Source of the DNA: G965212025 sp965212025
GTDB lineage: Bacteria; Pseudomonadota; Gammaproteobacteria; Poriferisulfidales; Oxydemutatoraceae
Direction: 5' to 3'
Length of the DNA: 64,000 nt
Assembly (NCBI GenBank): GCA_965212025.1
Contig: OZ243039.1
Location: 1,854,572-1,918,571 of the forward strand
In this document: piece after piece, positions 18,373-26,917 of the stretch
How positions within the stretch are numbered: position 1 is the stretch's first letter
Layout of the letters: each line of letters opens with the position of its first letter
The notes under the pieces: model-generated
Told to the model about the DNA's origin: nothing
Database searches by the model: none
Seen by the model: the letters and a program-made list of their open reading frames with translations, nothing else
Made by a program: the position numbers and the translations under genes

Positions 18373-18852
18373 TTACTTGTGAGCCAGAGATAGGCTGCTG
18401 CGCGTTTTTTTGCTTGGGCAATGCTTATTCTGGCAGTCAACGTACATCGTCATACTGTGGCTAAAAATCTTGAAGCCATGCTCTTTCGCAATGGATTCCT
18501 GGCGATCTTCAATCAGCTGGTCGACGAATTCCGTAATTTTTCCGCATTGAATGCACATCATGTGATCGTGATGCCAACCTTGATCCAACTCGTAAATCGC
18601 GCAGCCATGTTCAAAGTTATGTTTGATGACCAGCCTTGCTTCAGTAAATTGCATCAGCGTTCGATACACCGTGGCGATACCGACTTCATTTCCGTCTTGC
18701 TGCAATTTGAGAAAAATATCATGGGCACTGGAGTGTTTCTGTTTTGCCTTGTTCAGCACTTCCAGAACTTTCATGCGCGAACCAGTGACTCCCGACACGC
18801 TCCAGCTCACTTTCGGAACGACGAGCCCGCCTCTCGCGTGAGCAATTTTCAC
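18373..18852 (-). CDS. fur: Ferric uptake regulator Fur
   Basis: Iron-responsive transcriptional repressor of 159 residues. The winged-helix domain includes GIATVYRTLMQF, the metal site WHHDHMMC is intact, and Cys pairs occur at CIQCGK and CQNKHC. The N-terminal 25 residues do not match the usual LPRLKILE-type helix: the equivalent reads VTGSRMKVLEVL. The frame opens with GTG, and the true start could lie a few codons inside. It is convergent with recN, with only 33 bp between them. In many betaproteobacteria fur sits beside bamE; here bamE is 6 kb away. Confidence 0.9.
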   Translation of the reverse strand: MKIAHARGGLVVPKVSWSVSGVTGSRMKVLEVLNKAKQKHSSAHDIFLKLQQDGNEVGIATVYRTLMQFTEARLVIKHNFEHGCAIYELDQGWHHDHMMCIQCGKITEFVDQLIEDRQESIAKEHGFKIFSHSMTMYVDCQNKHCPSKKTRSSLSLAHK

Positions 18853-19235
18853 GGCTGGCGTCAGGAGTGGCCATCTTTGACTAAAGCTCTCTTTGGCAAC
18901 AGCGTAAAATTCGAGTGCTCCACAAATGCAATTCCAGCCTGGTGAGCCAGCTTTCTACATACACTTGGGTTTCTCTGTCAGCACCATAGTCACCCCCCAC
19001 CAGACAGGCAAAATTATGGTGACTCGGCGCACACCAAACAACTTTCACTGCGCGTCTCATCTCTCCCCGCCTGATTGACGCAAAAACAAAGCGTTGCTGG
19101 GCGTACGCACAAACGCCTCTCAAACAAATCAATGCTGGTGTTACCATAAGGACATCCAACCTTATTTCGGCTTATGCGAAAGTGAGTGCAGGTGTAAGAC
19201 CCTTCTGGCCGACACCACCTTAAAGAGCCCAGTAT
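18853..19235. other. 383-bp divergent intergenic region (fur / NSS transporter)
   Basis: Lies between the starts of fur (minus) and the transporter (plus), so it should hold both promoters. I cannot identify a confident -35/-10 pair or a clear Fur box. A 92-codon minus frame (18881-19159) has no family resemblance and is not called. Confidence 0.5.
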
Positions 19236-20594
19236 ATGAATTCATCATCACCCCCCGCACGCAAGTACTGGTCTTCTCGCCTCATGTTTATTTTCGCAGT
19301 CGCCGGATCTGCCATCGGCCTCGGAAATATATGGAAATTTCCGTACATGGTGGGCAGCAATGGCGGCGGCAGCTTTGTCATTATTTATCTTTTGTGCTCA
19401 TTGCTGATAGTCATGCCCATCCTGATCAGCGAAATCCTCATTGGTCGGAGTGGGGGCGGAAGTCCGGTCAATGCGGTGACACAATTGTGCAAAAGGCATC
19501 AGCTGTCTGCCTGGTGGAAAGTCATTGGCTGGTTCGGGATCATTGCTGCAACCACCATCCTTTCCTACTACAGCGTGATTGCCGGCTGGATAGTGGGTTA
19601 CACCCATCTTGCCACGATCGGCGAACTGAACGTCCATTCTGTCGCTGAAAGCTCCCGCACTTTCAAAGATCTGATCAGCGAGCCTTACACGGTCATTCTG
19701 CTACATACGATATTCATGTTGCTGACCGCAGTTACAGTCAGCCGCGGGATCAACTCCGGCATTGAAAATGTGGTCAAGTATTTTGTCCCTCTAATGTTTC
19801 TGATATTGGTGTCAATGGTGGTTTATGCAGCCTTCCAGGGAAGCCTTGGGAAAGGCGCTCAATACTTGTTTACTTTTGACCCTGACGCTTTCAATGGCGG
19901 GGTCTTCATGGCAGCTCTGGGGCAGGCTTTTTTCTCCATGAGCATTGGTATGGGTGCCCTCATGATGTACGGAGCCTACCTACCACGGGATGTGCCGATT
20001 ATTCGTTCCTGCGTTGCCGTGTTCGTGTTGGATGTAACTGCAGCACTGCTTTCCGGCTTGGTCATTTTTTCACTCGTTTTACAGACCGACCTTAACCCGG
20101 CGGCTGGACCCGGGCTGGTTTTTGAAACACTCCCTCTGGTTTTTGCCGCATTACCAGGTGGCCAATTCGTGGGAGTCGCTTTTTTCATCGTGTTGCTCAT
20201 GGCCGCCCTGACCTCTTCCATCTCCATGCTGGAATTGGGGGTGGTTTGGTTGATGGAAAAGACCAAAATTACGCGAGTCGCATCCACCACTCTGGTCTCA
20301 GCGGCGAGCTGGCTGCTTGGTCTCGCCACAGTTTTTTCCTTTTCCTCCCCGGAAACCTGGCAAATAGGGGGTAGAACCTTCTTTTCAATTCTCGACAATC
20401 TGACAGCCAATATCATGCTGCCACTTGGTGGCGTCCTGGTCGCGCTCTTTGCAGGCTGGGCTCTGCCAAGATCCCTGATACGTTATGAAGTTGGTTTGAA
20501 ACCCGGAATCGGCGAGAAACTTTTGCGGTTTAGCCTGCGCTATCTGGCTCCGGTCTGTATTTTGCTGGTCTTATGGGACGCAGCGGGCTTTTAA
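19236..20594 (+). CDS. Sodium-dependent transporter, NSS (SNF) family
   Basis: Inner-membrane sodium symporter of 452 residues, probably for an amino acid or similar small amine; the substrate cannot be read from sequence. Transmembrane helix 1 carries the family signature SAIGLGNIWKFPYMVGSNGGG, split by the unwound region that binds Na+ and substrate. I count about 11-12 hydrophobic segments, close to LeuT-type bacterial members. The ATG start gives the standard short N-terminus. It precedes ratA by 40 bp on the same strand, with a short TTGCC/GGCAA hairpin between them. Confidence 0.92.
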   Translation: MNSSSPPARKYWSSRLMFIFAVAGSAIGLGNIWKFPYMVGSNGGGSFVIIYLLCSLLIVMPILISEILIGRSGGGSPVNAVTQLCKRHQLSAWWKVIGWFGIIAATTILSYYSVIAGWIVGYTHLATIGELNVHSVAESSRTFKDLISEPYTVILLHTIFMLLTAVTVSRGINSGIENVVKYFVPLMFLILVSMVVYAAFQGSLGKGAQYLFTFDPDAFNGGVFMAALGQAFFSMSIGMGALMMYGAYLPRDVPIIRSCVAVFVLDVTAALLSGLVIFSLVLQTDLNPAAGPGLVFETLPLVFAALPGGQFVGVAFFIVLLMAALTSSISMLELGVVWLMEKTKITRVASTTLVSAASWLLGLATVFSFSSPETWQIGGRTFFSILDNLTANIMLPLGGVLVALFAGWALPRSLIRYEVGLKPGIGEKLLRFSLRYLAPVCILLVLWDAAGF

Positions 20595-20634
20595 TTGCCG
20601 ACTTGGCAAGTGATATCGCTTAGGCTTCGACCCC

Positions 20635-21087
20635 ATGCCTCAAGTTATCAAAACAAAGACAGTCCCGTTTTCCTGCCCGCAAATGTTTGCGCTCGTTGCT
20701 GATATTGAATCCTATCCGCAATTTTTGCCTTGGTGCAGTAAAGCGGCCATCAAGGAAAAGACCTCGTCCGAAGTCGTCGCCACTTTAACGGCGGTTGCCG
20801 GTATCGGGATCGAATTCACCACCCGAAATCGCAATTATCCTCCTGACCGTATTGAAATGGAGCTTGTGAACGGGGTTTTGGAAAAGTTGGTGGGCGAATG
20901 GAAGTTCACCGTGCTCGCAGGAGGGTGCCGGGTGCTCTTCAAAGTGGACTTCGAACTACCCAGAGGCTTGGCAATGCTTTCTGTCAGTTTTTTCCTGAAA
21001 CAGGCCATGGGTTCCATAGTGGACGCATTCTCCAAGAGGGCACAACAGGTCTACAAGGATTCTCCGACTAAAAAGTGTTCCCTGTGA
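20635..21087 (+). CDS. ratA: RatA/Coq10-like START-domain protein
   Basis: Protein of 150 residues with the polyketide cyclase/START fold. The family opening VPFSCPQMFALVADIESYPQFLPWC is visible in two overlapping parts at residues 10-34. Members include E. coli RatA, reported to block 70S assembly, and COQ10-type quinone-binding proteins; which role applies here is open. It overlaps rnfH by 4 bp (GTGA), and the ratA-rnfH pair is a conserved proteobacterial arrangement. smpB, often the divergent neighbour, is replaced by the NSS transporter upstream. Confidence 0.9.
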   Translation: MPQVIKTKTVPFSCPQMFALVADIESYPQFLPWCSKAAIKEKTSSEVVATLTAVAGIGIEFTTRNRNYPPDRIEMELVNGVLEKLVGEWKFTVLAGGCRVLFKVDFELPRGLAMLSVSFFLKQAMGSIVDAFSKRAQQVYKDSPTKKCSL

Positions 21088-21374
21088 CTTCTGAAAAAAA
21101 CGATTTCATCGAAATTGCCTGCCCTGCCGAGTGCCGAAGCGAAATAATGCAATCTCGCTCAGTCCAAAAAATGAACGTTCGCGAGATCCTGAAGAAAGTG
21201 TGCCACACCAAATGCCTGGACGCGCTGGAACAGGGAACCATGGCGGTCGGTATATACGGAAAGCTGGTTCACCTGAGTCACGTTCCCGGTGTTGGTGACC
21301 GCGTGGAAATTTATCGACCGCTGATCACGGATACGCTGGCCAGCAGACAACGTCGGCTGAACAAACAAAAATGA
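21084..21374 (+). CDS. rnfH: RnfH-family ubiquitin-like protein
   Basis: Small protein of about 96 residues of the RnfH (UPF0125, beta-grasp) family, role unknown. Recognisable parts are VGIYGKLVHLSHVPGVGDRVEIYRPL, read here as two halves at residues 50-76. The GTG at 21084 overlaps the ratA stop as GTGA and is preferred over a GTG at 21075; both precede the conserved core. The N-terminal strand FIEIACP replaces the more usual VEVVYALP-type start. Confidence 0.87.
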   Translation: MTSEKNDFIEIACPAECRSEIMQSRSVQKMNVREILKKVCHTKCLDALEQGTMAVGIYGKLVHLSHVPGVGDRVEIYRPLITDTLASRQRRLNKQK

Positions 21375-21500
21375 CCAACAACCCGCATCTGCGTTCACCT
21401 TCTTCCGCTGCCTGATACTGTTAGTTGGCGATAAAGCCATCTGCCTGAACAGGCCGACTTCCGCTTTCTTCTGCTGCCAGAACGCTGGCCTTTCCGGGAA

Positions 21501-21528
21501 GTTGCCTGAGAACCGAGCTCAGGGCAAC
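21501..21528. terminator. Stem-loop between convergent rnfH and uvrA
   Basis: GTTGCCTGAG and CTCAGGGCAAC pair with one bulged base around a seven-base loop. No T-tract follows on either side, so Rho-independent termination is uncertain. The position between convergent genes suits a bidirectional transcript end. Confidence 0.4.
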
Positions 21529-21551
21529 AGAGCTTTGCTGTGGGCTGGCAT

Positions 21552-24413
21552 TTATGAAGCAGAGTCGTATGAATACCTTTCCTGGTACCGGGCAAAGTAG
21601 TTTTTTAGCGAAAGCCCGGTCCAGGAGCGCTCACATTGTTCCGCCAGCTGTTCGGGCGTTCCCGTTGCGACAATCTCCCCTCCTCCATCCCCGCCTTCCG
21701 GCCCCAGATCCACGATCCAGTCCGCGCATTTAATCACGTCCAGATTGTGTTCGACCACCACGACCGTGTTGCCAAGGTTGCAGAGACGATTCAAAACACC
21801 GAGCAACTGCTTGACATCGTGGAAATGGAGTCCTATGGTCGGCTCGTCCAAAAAATATAATGTGTTCCCCGTGTCTTTCTTGGAAAGCTCACACGACAAC
21901 TTGACTCTTTGCGCTTCTCCACCGGAAAGGGTTGTGGCGTTCTGGCCGAGCGTTAAGTAGGAAAGACCCACATCTGTCAGCGTATCCAGTTTCCTTTTTA
22001 TGGCGGGTACAGACTGAAAAAAATTCCGAGCCTGCGCAACGCTCATGTCCAGAACTTCGATGATGTTCTTGTTTTTATAATAGATGTCCAGCGTTTCGCG
22101 GCTGTAACGCTTTCCTTGGCAAACATCACATTTCACATAAACAGCGGGAAGAAAATGCATTTCCACGCGGATCAGGCCGTCACCCTGGCAAGCCTCGCAC
22201 CGTCCGCCCTTCACGTTAAAGCTGAACCTTCCCGGGGCATAACCACGCACCCTGGCTTCGGGCACACCGGCAAAGAGTGCCCGGATAGGCGAAAACAGTC
22301 CGGTGTAGGTAGCAGGATTGGAGCGCGGCGTTCGCCCAATAGGGCTTTGGTCAATGTGAATCATGCGATCTATGTTTTCAAGCCCGGTGATTTTTTTGCA
22401 GGGCGCGCACCTAATATCGGTTTTGTTGAGGTGGCGCATGACCCGCTTGGTCAGCGTCTCGTTCACGGCAGTTGACTTTCCGGAGCCAGAAACCCCTGTG
22501 ACGCAAACGAAAAGCCCCAGAGGAATCCGCATTTCGACATTCTTGAGGTTGTTCCCCGTCATGCCATGCATAACAATCACCTTGTCTTCTTTGAATGCCC
22601 GACGCCGTGGTGGGATTTCGGTTCTCATCCTGCCGCTCAAATAAGCACCGGTCAGAGAAGTCTGGCACTGCTGAATGTCTTCAAGCTGCCCTTGGGCGAC
22701 GACCTCCCCACCCTGTTTTCCAGCGGTCGGCCCCATGTCTATGATGTGATCCGCGCTGCGAATGGCTTCCTCATCGTGCTCAACCACAATTACGGTGTTC
22801 CCCAGATCCCGGAGCCGGAAAAGGGTGTCCAGAAGCCTTTTGTTGTCTTTCTGATGCAGTCCAATGGAAGGTTCATCAAGGATGTACATCACTCCGGTTA
22901 AACCGGCACCGATCTGGCCAGCCAGTCGAATGCGTTGTGCTTCCCCGCCAGAAAGCGTTTCGGCCTTACGGTTCAAGGTCAAATAACCAATGCCAACACC
23001 GTTCAGAAAATTCAGCCTGGATTTAATTTCCTGAACAATTTTGTCTGCAATTTGCGCTTGCTGTGTGGGTAGATTCAGTTTTTCAAAAAAAGACAGCGCC
23101 TCGACGATTGTCAGCGCCGTCAGATCAGGCAAAGACACACCGTTGACGAAGACATTGCATGCCGCTTCGTTCAGTCTCGCGCCACGACAAGCCGGGCAGT
23201 GTTGTGACGACATATACTGGCTGAACATCATTTTGACCGCATCTGACTCGCTCTCATTCAAATGGCGGCTCATGATGGGAATGATGCCGCTGAACCGCAG
23301 TTTCCTGCCACCGCCTGATGTAGAAGACGAGTCTGCGACACGGGTTTCGCCACCATACAGCAACAATTTGCGTTCGCTGACTTTCAGAGATTTGTACGGC
23401 TTGTCCAGTTCGATGCTGGAATGTTTGGCGAGACGGCGCAGCAGTCGATAATTAAAACGGTTCCTCCGGGACCATCGTGCAATGGCACCTCCCGACAAGC
23501 TAAGCTGCGAATTGAGCACCAATTTGTTCTCATCGATTCTCGAAACCATCCCCAATCCGGCGCAATCCTTACAGGCACCCATGGGGCTGTTAAACGAAAA
23601 CAGCCGCGGCTCCAGCTCTTTCAAACTGTATCCACACTCGGGACAGGCAAAGCGGGCAGAAAAAGTGATCGCCTCCATATCCCCGTTAATTGCCATCACC
23701 GAAACAATTCCCTCAGACAGTCTGAGTGCCGTTTCCAGAGACTCTGAAATTCTGAGCCTGTTTTCCGCTTTGGAACGGAAACGGTCAATCACCACTTCGA
23801 TACTATGTTTTTGCCTTGAGTTCAGTCCCAAGGATTCGGTTGTATCGAGGATCTCTCCGTCTATCCGCATCCTGGAAAAACCTTGTGCCTTCAGCGATTT
23901 AAAAAGCGCTGAAAATTCTCCCTTGCGATCACGGACCACGGGTGCCAATAGCATCAACAGATGATCTACCGGGATCTCCAGAACACGCTCTACCATTTGC
24001 GTGACGGTACTGGCAGAAAGTGCCTTCCCGTGGCGAGGGCAACGCGGTGTCCCGACCCGTGCGTACATCAGTCTCAGATAATCCTGCACTTCCGTGATGG
24101 TGCCAACTGTTGATCTCGGATTATGCGAAGTCTTTTTCTGCTCAATGGCAACGGCGGGGGAGAGACCATGAATATAGTCAACGTCTGGCTTTTCAAGGCG
24201 AGCCAAAAACTGGCGGGCATAAACCGAAAGAGATTCTATGTAACGCCGTTGCCCTTCTGCATAGATCGTGTCAAAAGCCAGAGAGGATTTTCCGGAACCT
24301 GACAAACCGGTAATGACCACGAGTTTATCCCTGGGGAATGTCAGGGAAATATCTTTCAGGTTGTGTGTTCTCGCACCCCTGATGGTCACGAATCTGGTGC
24401 CTTCAGACATCAT
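21552..24413 (-). CDS. uvrA: Excinuclease ABC subunit A
   Basis: Damage-recognition ATPase of nucleotide excision repair, 953 residues. Two ABC modules are visible: Walker A GLSGSGKSSLAFDT near residue 37 and GVSGSGKSTAVNE near 645, each with its LSGGEAQR signature and DEPS/DEPT Walker B. Zinc sites: CPECG with CKDC in the first half, CEACQGDG with CDVCQGK in the second. The insertion and UvrB-binding regions are in place. The frame opens with TTG two codons before the ATG chosen. It stands alone between rnfH and bamE; uvrB and uvrC are not in the window. Confidence 0.96.
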   Translation of the reverse strand: MMSEGTRFVTIRGARTHNLKDISLTFPRDKLVVITGLSGSGKSSLAFDTIYAEGQRRYIESLSVYARQFLARLEKPDVDYIHGLSPAVAIEQKKTSHNPRSTVGTITEVQDYLRLMYARVGTPRCPRHGKALSASTVTQMVERVLEIPVDHLLMLLAPVVRDRKGEFSALFKSLKAQGFSRMRIDGEILDTTESLGLNSRQKHSIEVVIDRFRSKAENRLRISESLETALRLSEGIVSVMAINGDMEAITFSARFACPECGYSLKELEPRLFSFNSPMGACKDCAGLGMVSRIDENKLVLNSQLSLSGGAIARWSRRNRFNYRLLRRLAKHSSIELDKPYKSLKVSERKLLLYGGETRVADSSSTSGGGRKLRFSGIIPIMSRHLNESESDAVKMMFSQYMSSQHCPACRGARLNEAACNVFVNGVSLPDLTALTIVEALSFFEKLNLPTQQAQIADKIVQEIKSRLNFLNGVGIGYLTLNRKAETLSGGEAQRIRLAGQIGAGLTGVMYILDEPSIGLHQKDNKRLLDTLFRLRDLGNTVIVVEHDEEAIRSADHIIDMGPTAGKQGGEVVAQGQLEDIQQCQTSLTGAYLSGRMRTEIPPRRRAFKEDKVIVMHGMTGNNLKNVEMRIPLGLFVCVTGVSGSGKSTAVNETLTKRVMRHLNKTDIRCAPCKKITGLENIDRMIHIDQSPIGRTPRSNPATYTGLFSPIRALFAGVPEARVRGYAPGRFSFNVKGGRCEACQGDGLIRVEMHFLPAVYVKCDVCQGKRYSRETLDIYYKNKNIIEVLDMSVAQARNFFQSVPAIKRKLDTLTDVGLSYLTLGQNATTLSGGEAQRVKLSCELSKKDTGNTLYFLDEPTIGLHFHDVKQLLGVLNRLCNLGNTVVVVEHNLDVIKCADWIVDLGPEGGDGGGEIVATGTPEQLAEQCERSWTGLSLKNYFARYQERYSYDSAS

Positions 24414-24567
24414 TCTCAAAGGTGTAAAAAAAGGATGTTCCCCTCGTCAACTGCCATGGCTCAACACACACTGCCCAAGTGCTACAGCCAACAAAGGGGC
24501 TGCAAGAGTCTGTGCTTCGTACCATAAAAAACGGGAAAACAGTTAAAACCAGGCTTGTTGTCAACTG

Positions 24568-24981
24568 CTAGCCGGCCTTGTTCTCTGCAAATTTTTCCTG
24601 TAACCGAGAAATTTGAACCAGCCGATCTTTTGCGAAGAAAAGGGTCAGCTTCGTCAAACGCTTTTCTCCCCTTAGGGGGAGAAAATAAAAAACATAGTCC
24701 CAACGACCATCATGAAACACGCTTGGCATTGTCGGAGAACCCAACAAGTACAAGACCTGTTCCTTATTCAAGCCAACTCGTAACTGCTTGAGCACCTTCC
24801 GATCCAAGGGGCCTCCCTGGACAATATCGATCCGATAAACAATCTGTGAAGCCTTTTCCTGGATTGTGCCCAACACACCTGAAGACAAGGTGGAAGGAGA
24901 ACACGCGGTGGCCAGCGCCAGAGCCAGTGCTGCCGTGAAAAGACCCGTATATAAAGAAGCAGTTCTATTGGACGCAAACAT
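24568..24981 (-). CDS. bamE: Outer membrane assembly lipoprotein BamE
   Basis: Lipoprotein subunit of the BAM complex that inserts beta-barrel proteins into the outer membrane. The 137-residue precursor has a signal peptide with lipobox LATAC (Cys27 is lipidated). The SmpA/OmlA domain follows with YRIDIVQGG, LRVGLNKEQVLYLLGSP and RWDYVFYFLP, all diagnostic. Length fits the family (E. coli 113, betaproteobacteria often longer). Its ATG has an AAGGA ribosome-binding site. It is divergent from the L,D-transpeptidase gene, with 273 bp between them. Confidence 0.93.
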   Translation of the reverse strand: MFASNRTASLYTGLFTAALALALATACSPSTLSSGVLGTIQEKASQIVYRIDIVQGGPLDRKVLKQLRVGLNKEQVLYLLGSPTMPSVFHDGRWDYVFYFLPLRGEKRLTKLTLFFAKDRLVQISRLQEKFAENKAG

Positions 24982-25254
24982 TAAAATTTCCTTGCAAAAC
25001 GACGGGGAAATCGTACCGTATGTGTGCCCGATTTGTGAGGATGAAAAACCAGAAAAACGTGCTCCACCTCGCTACCCCTCCCGCCTGTGTGAACCGGAAT
25101 TCCCTGGGCAGGTCTTCCTACAGGCAGGAAGGCCAGCATATTGCCACAAAACAGATTGGATGCTAGATTTTATGCCGAACAACGACGCTCAAACCAGAGG
25201 GATTTTGTTGAAGGGATCCTTAGCCCGAAACGGACGGCAAAGGCGCAAAACATC

Positions 25255-26262
25255 ATGAATCACGGTTCCAACCACTCTTTAGGATATCTTCGGGCAGCAC
25301 TGCTGCCTCTGCTGCTTTTTGCAGAAAATATTCTGGCGACCACTTACGATCTGACTTCGTCACAACGCCTGATTGGAGCACTGCAAACCATCGTGGCAGA
25401 AAAAGGCAATACTTTGCTTGAGCTGGCGAAAGAATTTGACTTGGGATACGAAGAGCTCGTTGCGGCTAACCCGACGGTTGACCCGTGGTTGCCAGATTGG
25501 AATGAACGGCTGCTCCTCCCAGCGCAGTTCATTCTTCCCAAAGGTCCTCGCGAGGGCATATACATCAATCTGGCTGAATATCGACTGTATTACTTCCCAA
25601 GCAGTACCAGGGTCATGACTTTCCCGATCAGTATCGGGCGCGGAGACTGGAGAACTCCCAAAGCATTGACCGAAGTCACCGCAAAGCTGGTGAAGCCGAG
25701 CTGGTATCCCCCCGAATCAATCCGCCTTGAGAAAGCTGCAGATGGAATTGAGTTGCCGCCTTTCATCCCGCCAGGACCTGACAACCCACTCGGCGAGTTT
25801 GCCCTTAAACTCGCCCTGCCGGGCTATCTTATTCATGGCACCAGCAAGCCTTACGGGATCGGCATGCGAGTCACGCATGGCTGTATCCGTCTTCGCCCCA
25901 AGGACATGGAGGAGCTTTTTCCGCTTGTGGCCAAGAAGACATCCACCAAAATTTACCATCAGCCCTTCCGTGCAACCATGCAGGATGGGGTCGCCTATTT
26001 TGAATCTCACGCCAGCGGTGCAGAAAGGAACCTAAAAAACCACCAGGCCGCCACACAACTGAGCCAAGCTCTTGCTGAACTCTACGAACAAACAGCAGGG
26101 GCGGATATGCCTTCCATTGACTGGCATAAGATTATAAAAACTGCTGAAAGCGGGAACGGCATCGTGCAACCGGTCACCACTGGTGCCAGATTCACGCTGT
26201 CTCCCCCTCTCACCAAAAGCCGGGTGAAGGAACGCTCTCCCTCACCCGGCTCTATCTTTTAG
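25255..26262 (+). CDS. Periplasmic L,D-transpeptidase with LysM-like domain
   Basis: Predicted peptidoglycan L,D-transpeptidase of the ErfK/YbiS/YcfS type, 335 residues. The signal peptide covers about residues 1-28, a LysM-like segment residues 40-90 (GNTLLELAKEFDLGYEELV then NERLLLP), and a YkuD domain about 100-235 with catalytic HGTSKP and THGCIRL; the usual Ser before HGC is Thr. The 75-residue tail is unassigned. The frame opens at 25141, but ATG 25255 begins a proper signal peptide. E. coli relatives attach Braun lipoprotein to peptidoglycan, which matters because the convergent neighbour is a Lpp-like lipoprotein. Confidence 0.9.
   Translation: MNHGSNHSLGYLRAALLPLLLFAENILATTYDLTSSQRLIGALQTIVAEKGNTLLELAKEFDLGYEELVAANPTVDPWLPDWNERLLLPAQFILPKGPREGIYINLAEYRLYYFPSSTRVMTFPISIGRGDWRTPKALTEVTAKLVKPSWYPPESIRLEKAADGIELPPFIPPGPDNPLGEFALKLALPGYLIHGTSKPYGIGMRVTHGCIRLRPKDMEELFPLVAKKTSTKIYHQPFRATMQDGVAYFESHASGAERNLKNHQAATQLSQALAELYEQTAGADMPSIDWHKIIKTAESGNGIVQPVTTGARFTLSPPLTKSRVKERSPSPGSIF
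26218..26259 (+). terminator. Terminator hairpin overlapping the L,D-transpeptidase stop
   Basis: AGCCGGGTGA (26218-26227) pairs perfectly with TCACCCGGCT (26242-26251) around a 14-nt loop, followed by CTATCTTTT. The hairpin lies within the last codons of the gene, with the TAG stop right after the T-rich tail. Confidence 0.75.
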
Positions 26263-26285
26263 TCAGACCGGCTCCAGTGTGTCCG

Positions 26286-26310
26286 GAAATAACCGCGAGC
26301 GGTTTATTTC
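26286..26310. terminator. Palindrome between convergent genes, possible bidirectional terminator
   Basis: GAAATAACCGC and GCGGTTTATTTC form a near-perfect inverted repeat with a very short centre, flanked by A/T tracts on both sides. It covers the stop codon of the small lipoprotein gene on the minus strand. Confidence 0.5.
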
Positions 26311-26615
26311 ATCATGCCGTCTTTCATCTTGTGATCGCGCATTTTCATTTTCATGCGTCCCATTTTTCTCTCCATCATGCGCATCTTCTCCATATCAGAG
26401 TCGTGCTCATCATTCAGAGCGCGGATAGCCTGGGTGTTCGCCTCCGCCGTATCTTTTGCACCAGTGGCGATGCTACGCACAGCAGACATCTCCCCGGCAG
26501 CATCGCCCGCTTGCACCTCAAGCGCACTCACACGGCTGGCCAACTCTGCAGAGCAGCCCCCCAAAATCAATACGCTCAGGGCACTTCCCAGCAACAGTTT
26601 GTAATGTGTTGACAT
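26304..26615 (-). CDS. Small Braun/OprI-like outer membrane lipoprotein
   Basis: Precursor of 103 residues with a lipobox LILGGC (Cys21). The mature part begins SAELASRVSALEV and is alanine-rich with heptad-like spacing, resembling the coiled coil of Lpp/OprI lipoproteins. The last third is Met- and Lys-rich, and the chain ends in Lys, the residue through which Braun lipoprotein is joined to peptidoglycan. It has a strong AAGGAG ribosome-binding site 9 nt before the ATG and a near-consensus promoter, so high expression is likely. It faces an ErfK/YbiS-type L,D-transpeptidase. Family assignment rests on layout, not on strong identity. Confidence 0.8.
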   Translation of the reverse strand: MSTHYKLLLGSALSVLILGGCSAELASRVSALEVQAGDAAGEMSAVRSIATGAKDTAEANTQAIRALNDEHDSDMEKMRMMERKMGRMKMKMRDHKMKDGMMK

Positions 26616-26630
26616 ATTAAGTATCTCCTT

Positions 26631-26653
26631 AAAAAAACAGCCGAATCACGGCT
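26631..26653 (-). promoter_or_regulatory. Leader hairpin plus U-tract before the lipoprotein RBS
   Basis: In the transcript, AGCCG-UGAUU-CGGCU (26653-26639) folds as a five-pair hairpin, followed after one G by seven U residues and then directly by the AAGGAG ribosome-binding site. It could act as a weak attenuator or as a 5' stabilising stem-loop. Confidence 0.55.
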
Positions 26654-26666
26654 AACACGGGAGCAA

Positions 26667-26695
26667 AATATAGCCTTTAAGCGCTAAAAAAGCAA
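26667..26695 (-). promoter_or_regulatory. Sigma-70 promoter of the small lipoprotein gene
   Basis: On the minus strand TTGCTT (26695-26690), a 17-bp spacer and TATATT (26672-26667). Transcription would start near 26660, leaving a leader of about 45 nt. Confidence 0.75.
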
Positions 26696-26917
26696 TTACC
26701 CAAGGCAAGCTGCTATTCGTAACCCACACCAGCCATACCCGGCTTGGCAGCACCCGCTTTCACGACTGAGGAAGACAAATGTCGCACAAACTGAAGCAAA
26801 ACCCAAGCCAGAAAGAACTCCCCGTAAATCAGCCTTTGGACACCTGTGGGAAAAATGTTCAGCAAGCACCGGGCAGCCTGAGCAAGCTGTCGAATCGTCC
26901 TTGGGGAACCAGCCCGC

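Larger units (their letters stand above)
26616..26917. other. 302-bp region upstream of the lipoprotein gene, downstream of pstS
   Basis: Holds the lipoprotein promoter and leader (26631-26695). The remaining 220 bp up to the pstS stop shows no gene on either strand; a plus-strand frame here (26779-27048) runs into pstS antisense and is discounted. Confidence 0.55.

Noticed and set aside
18881..19159. 92-codon minus-strand frame in the fur/transporter gap
   Set aside because: No motif, no ribosome-binding site, and the region must hold two promoters.
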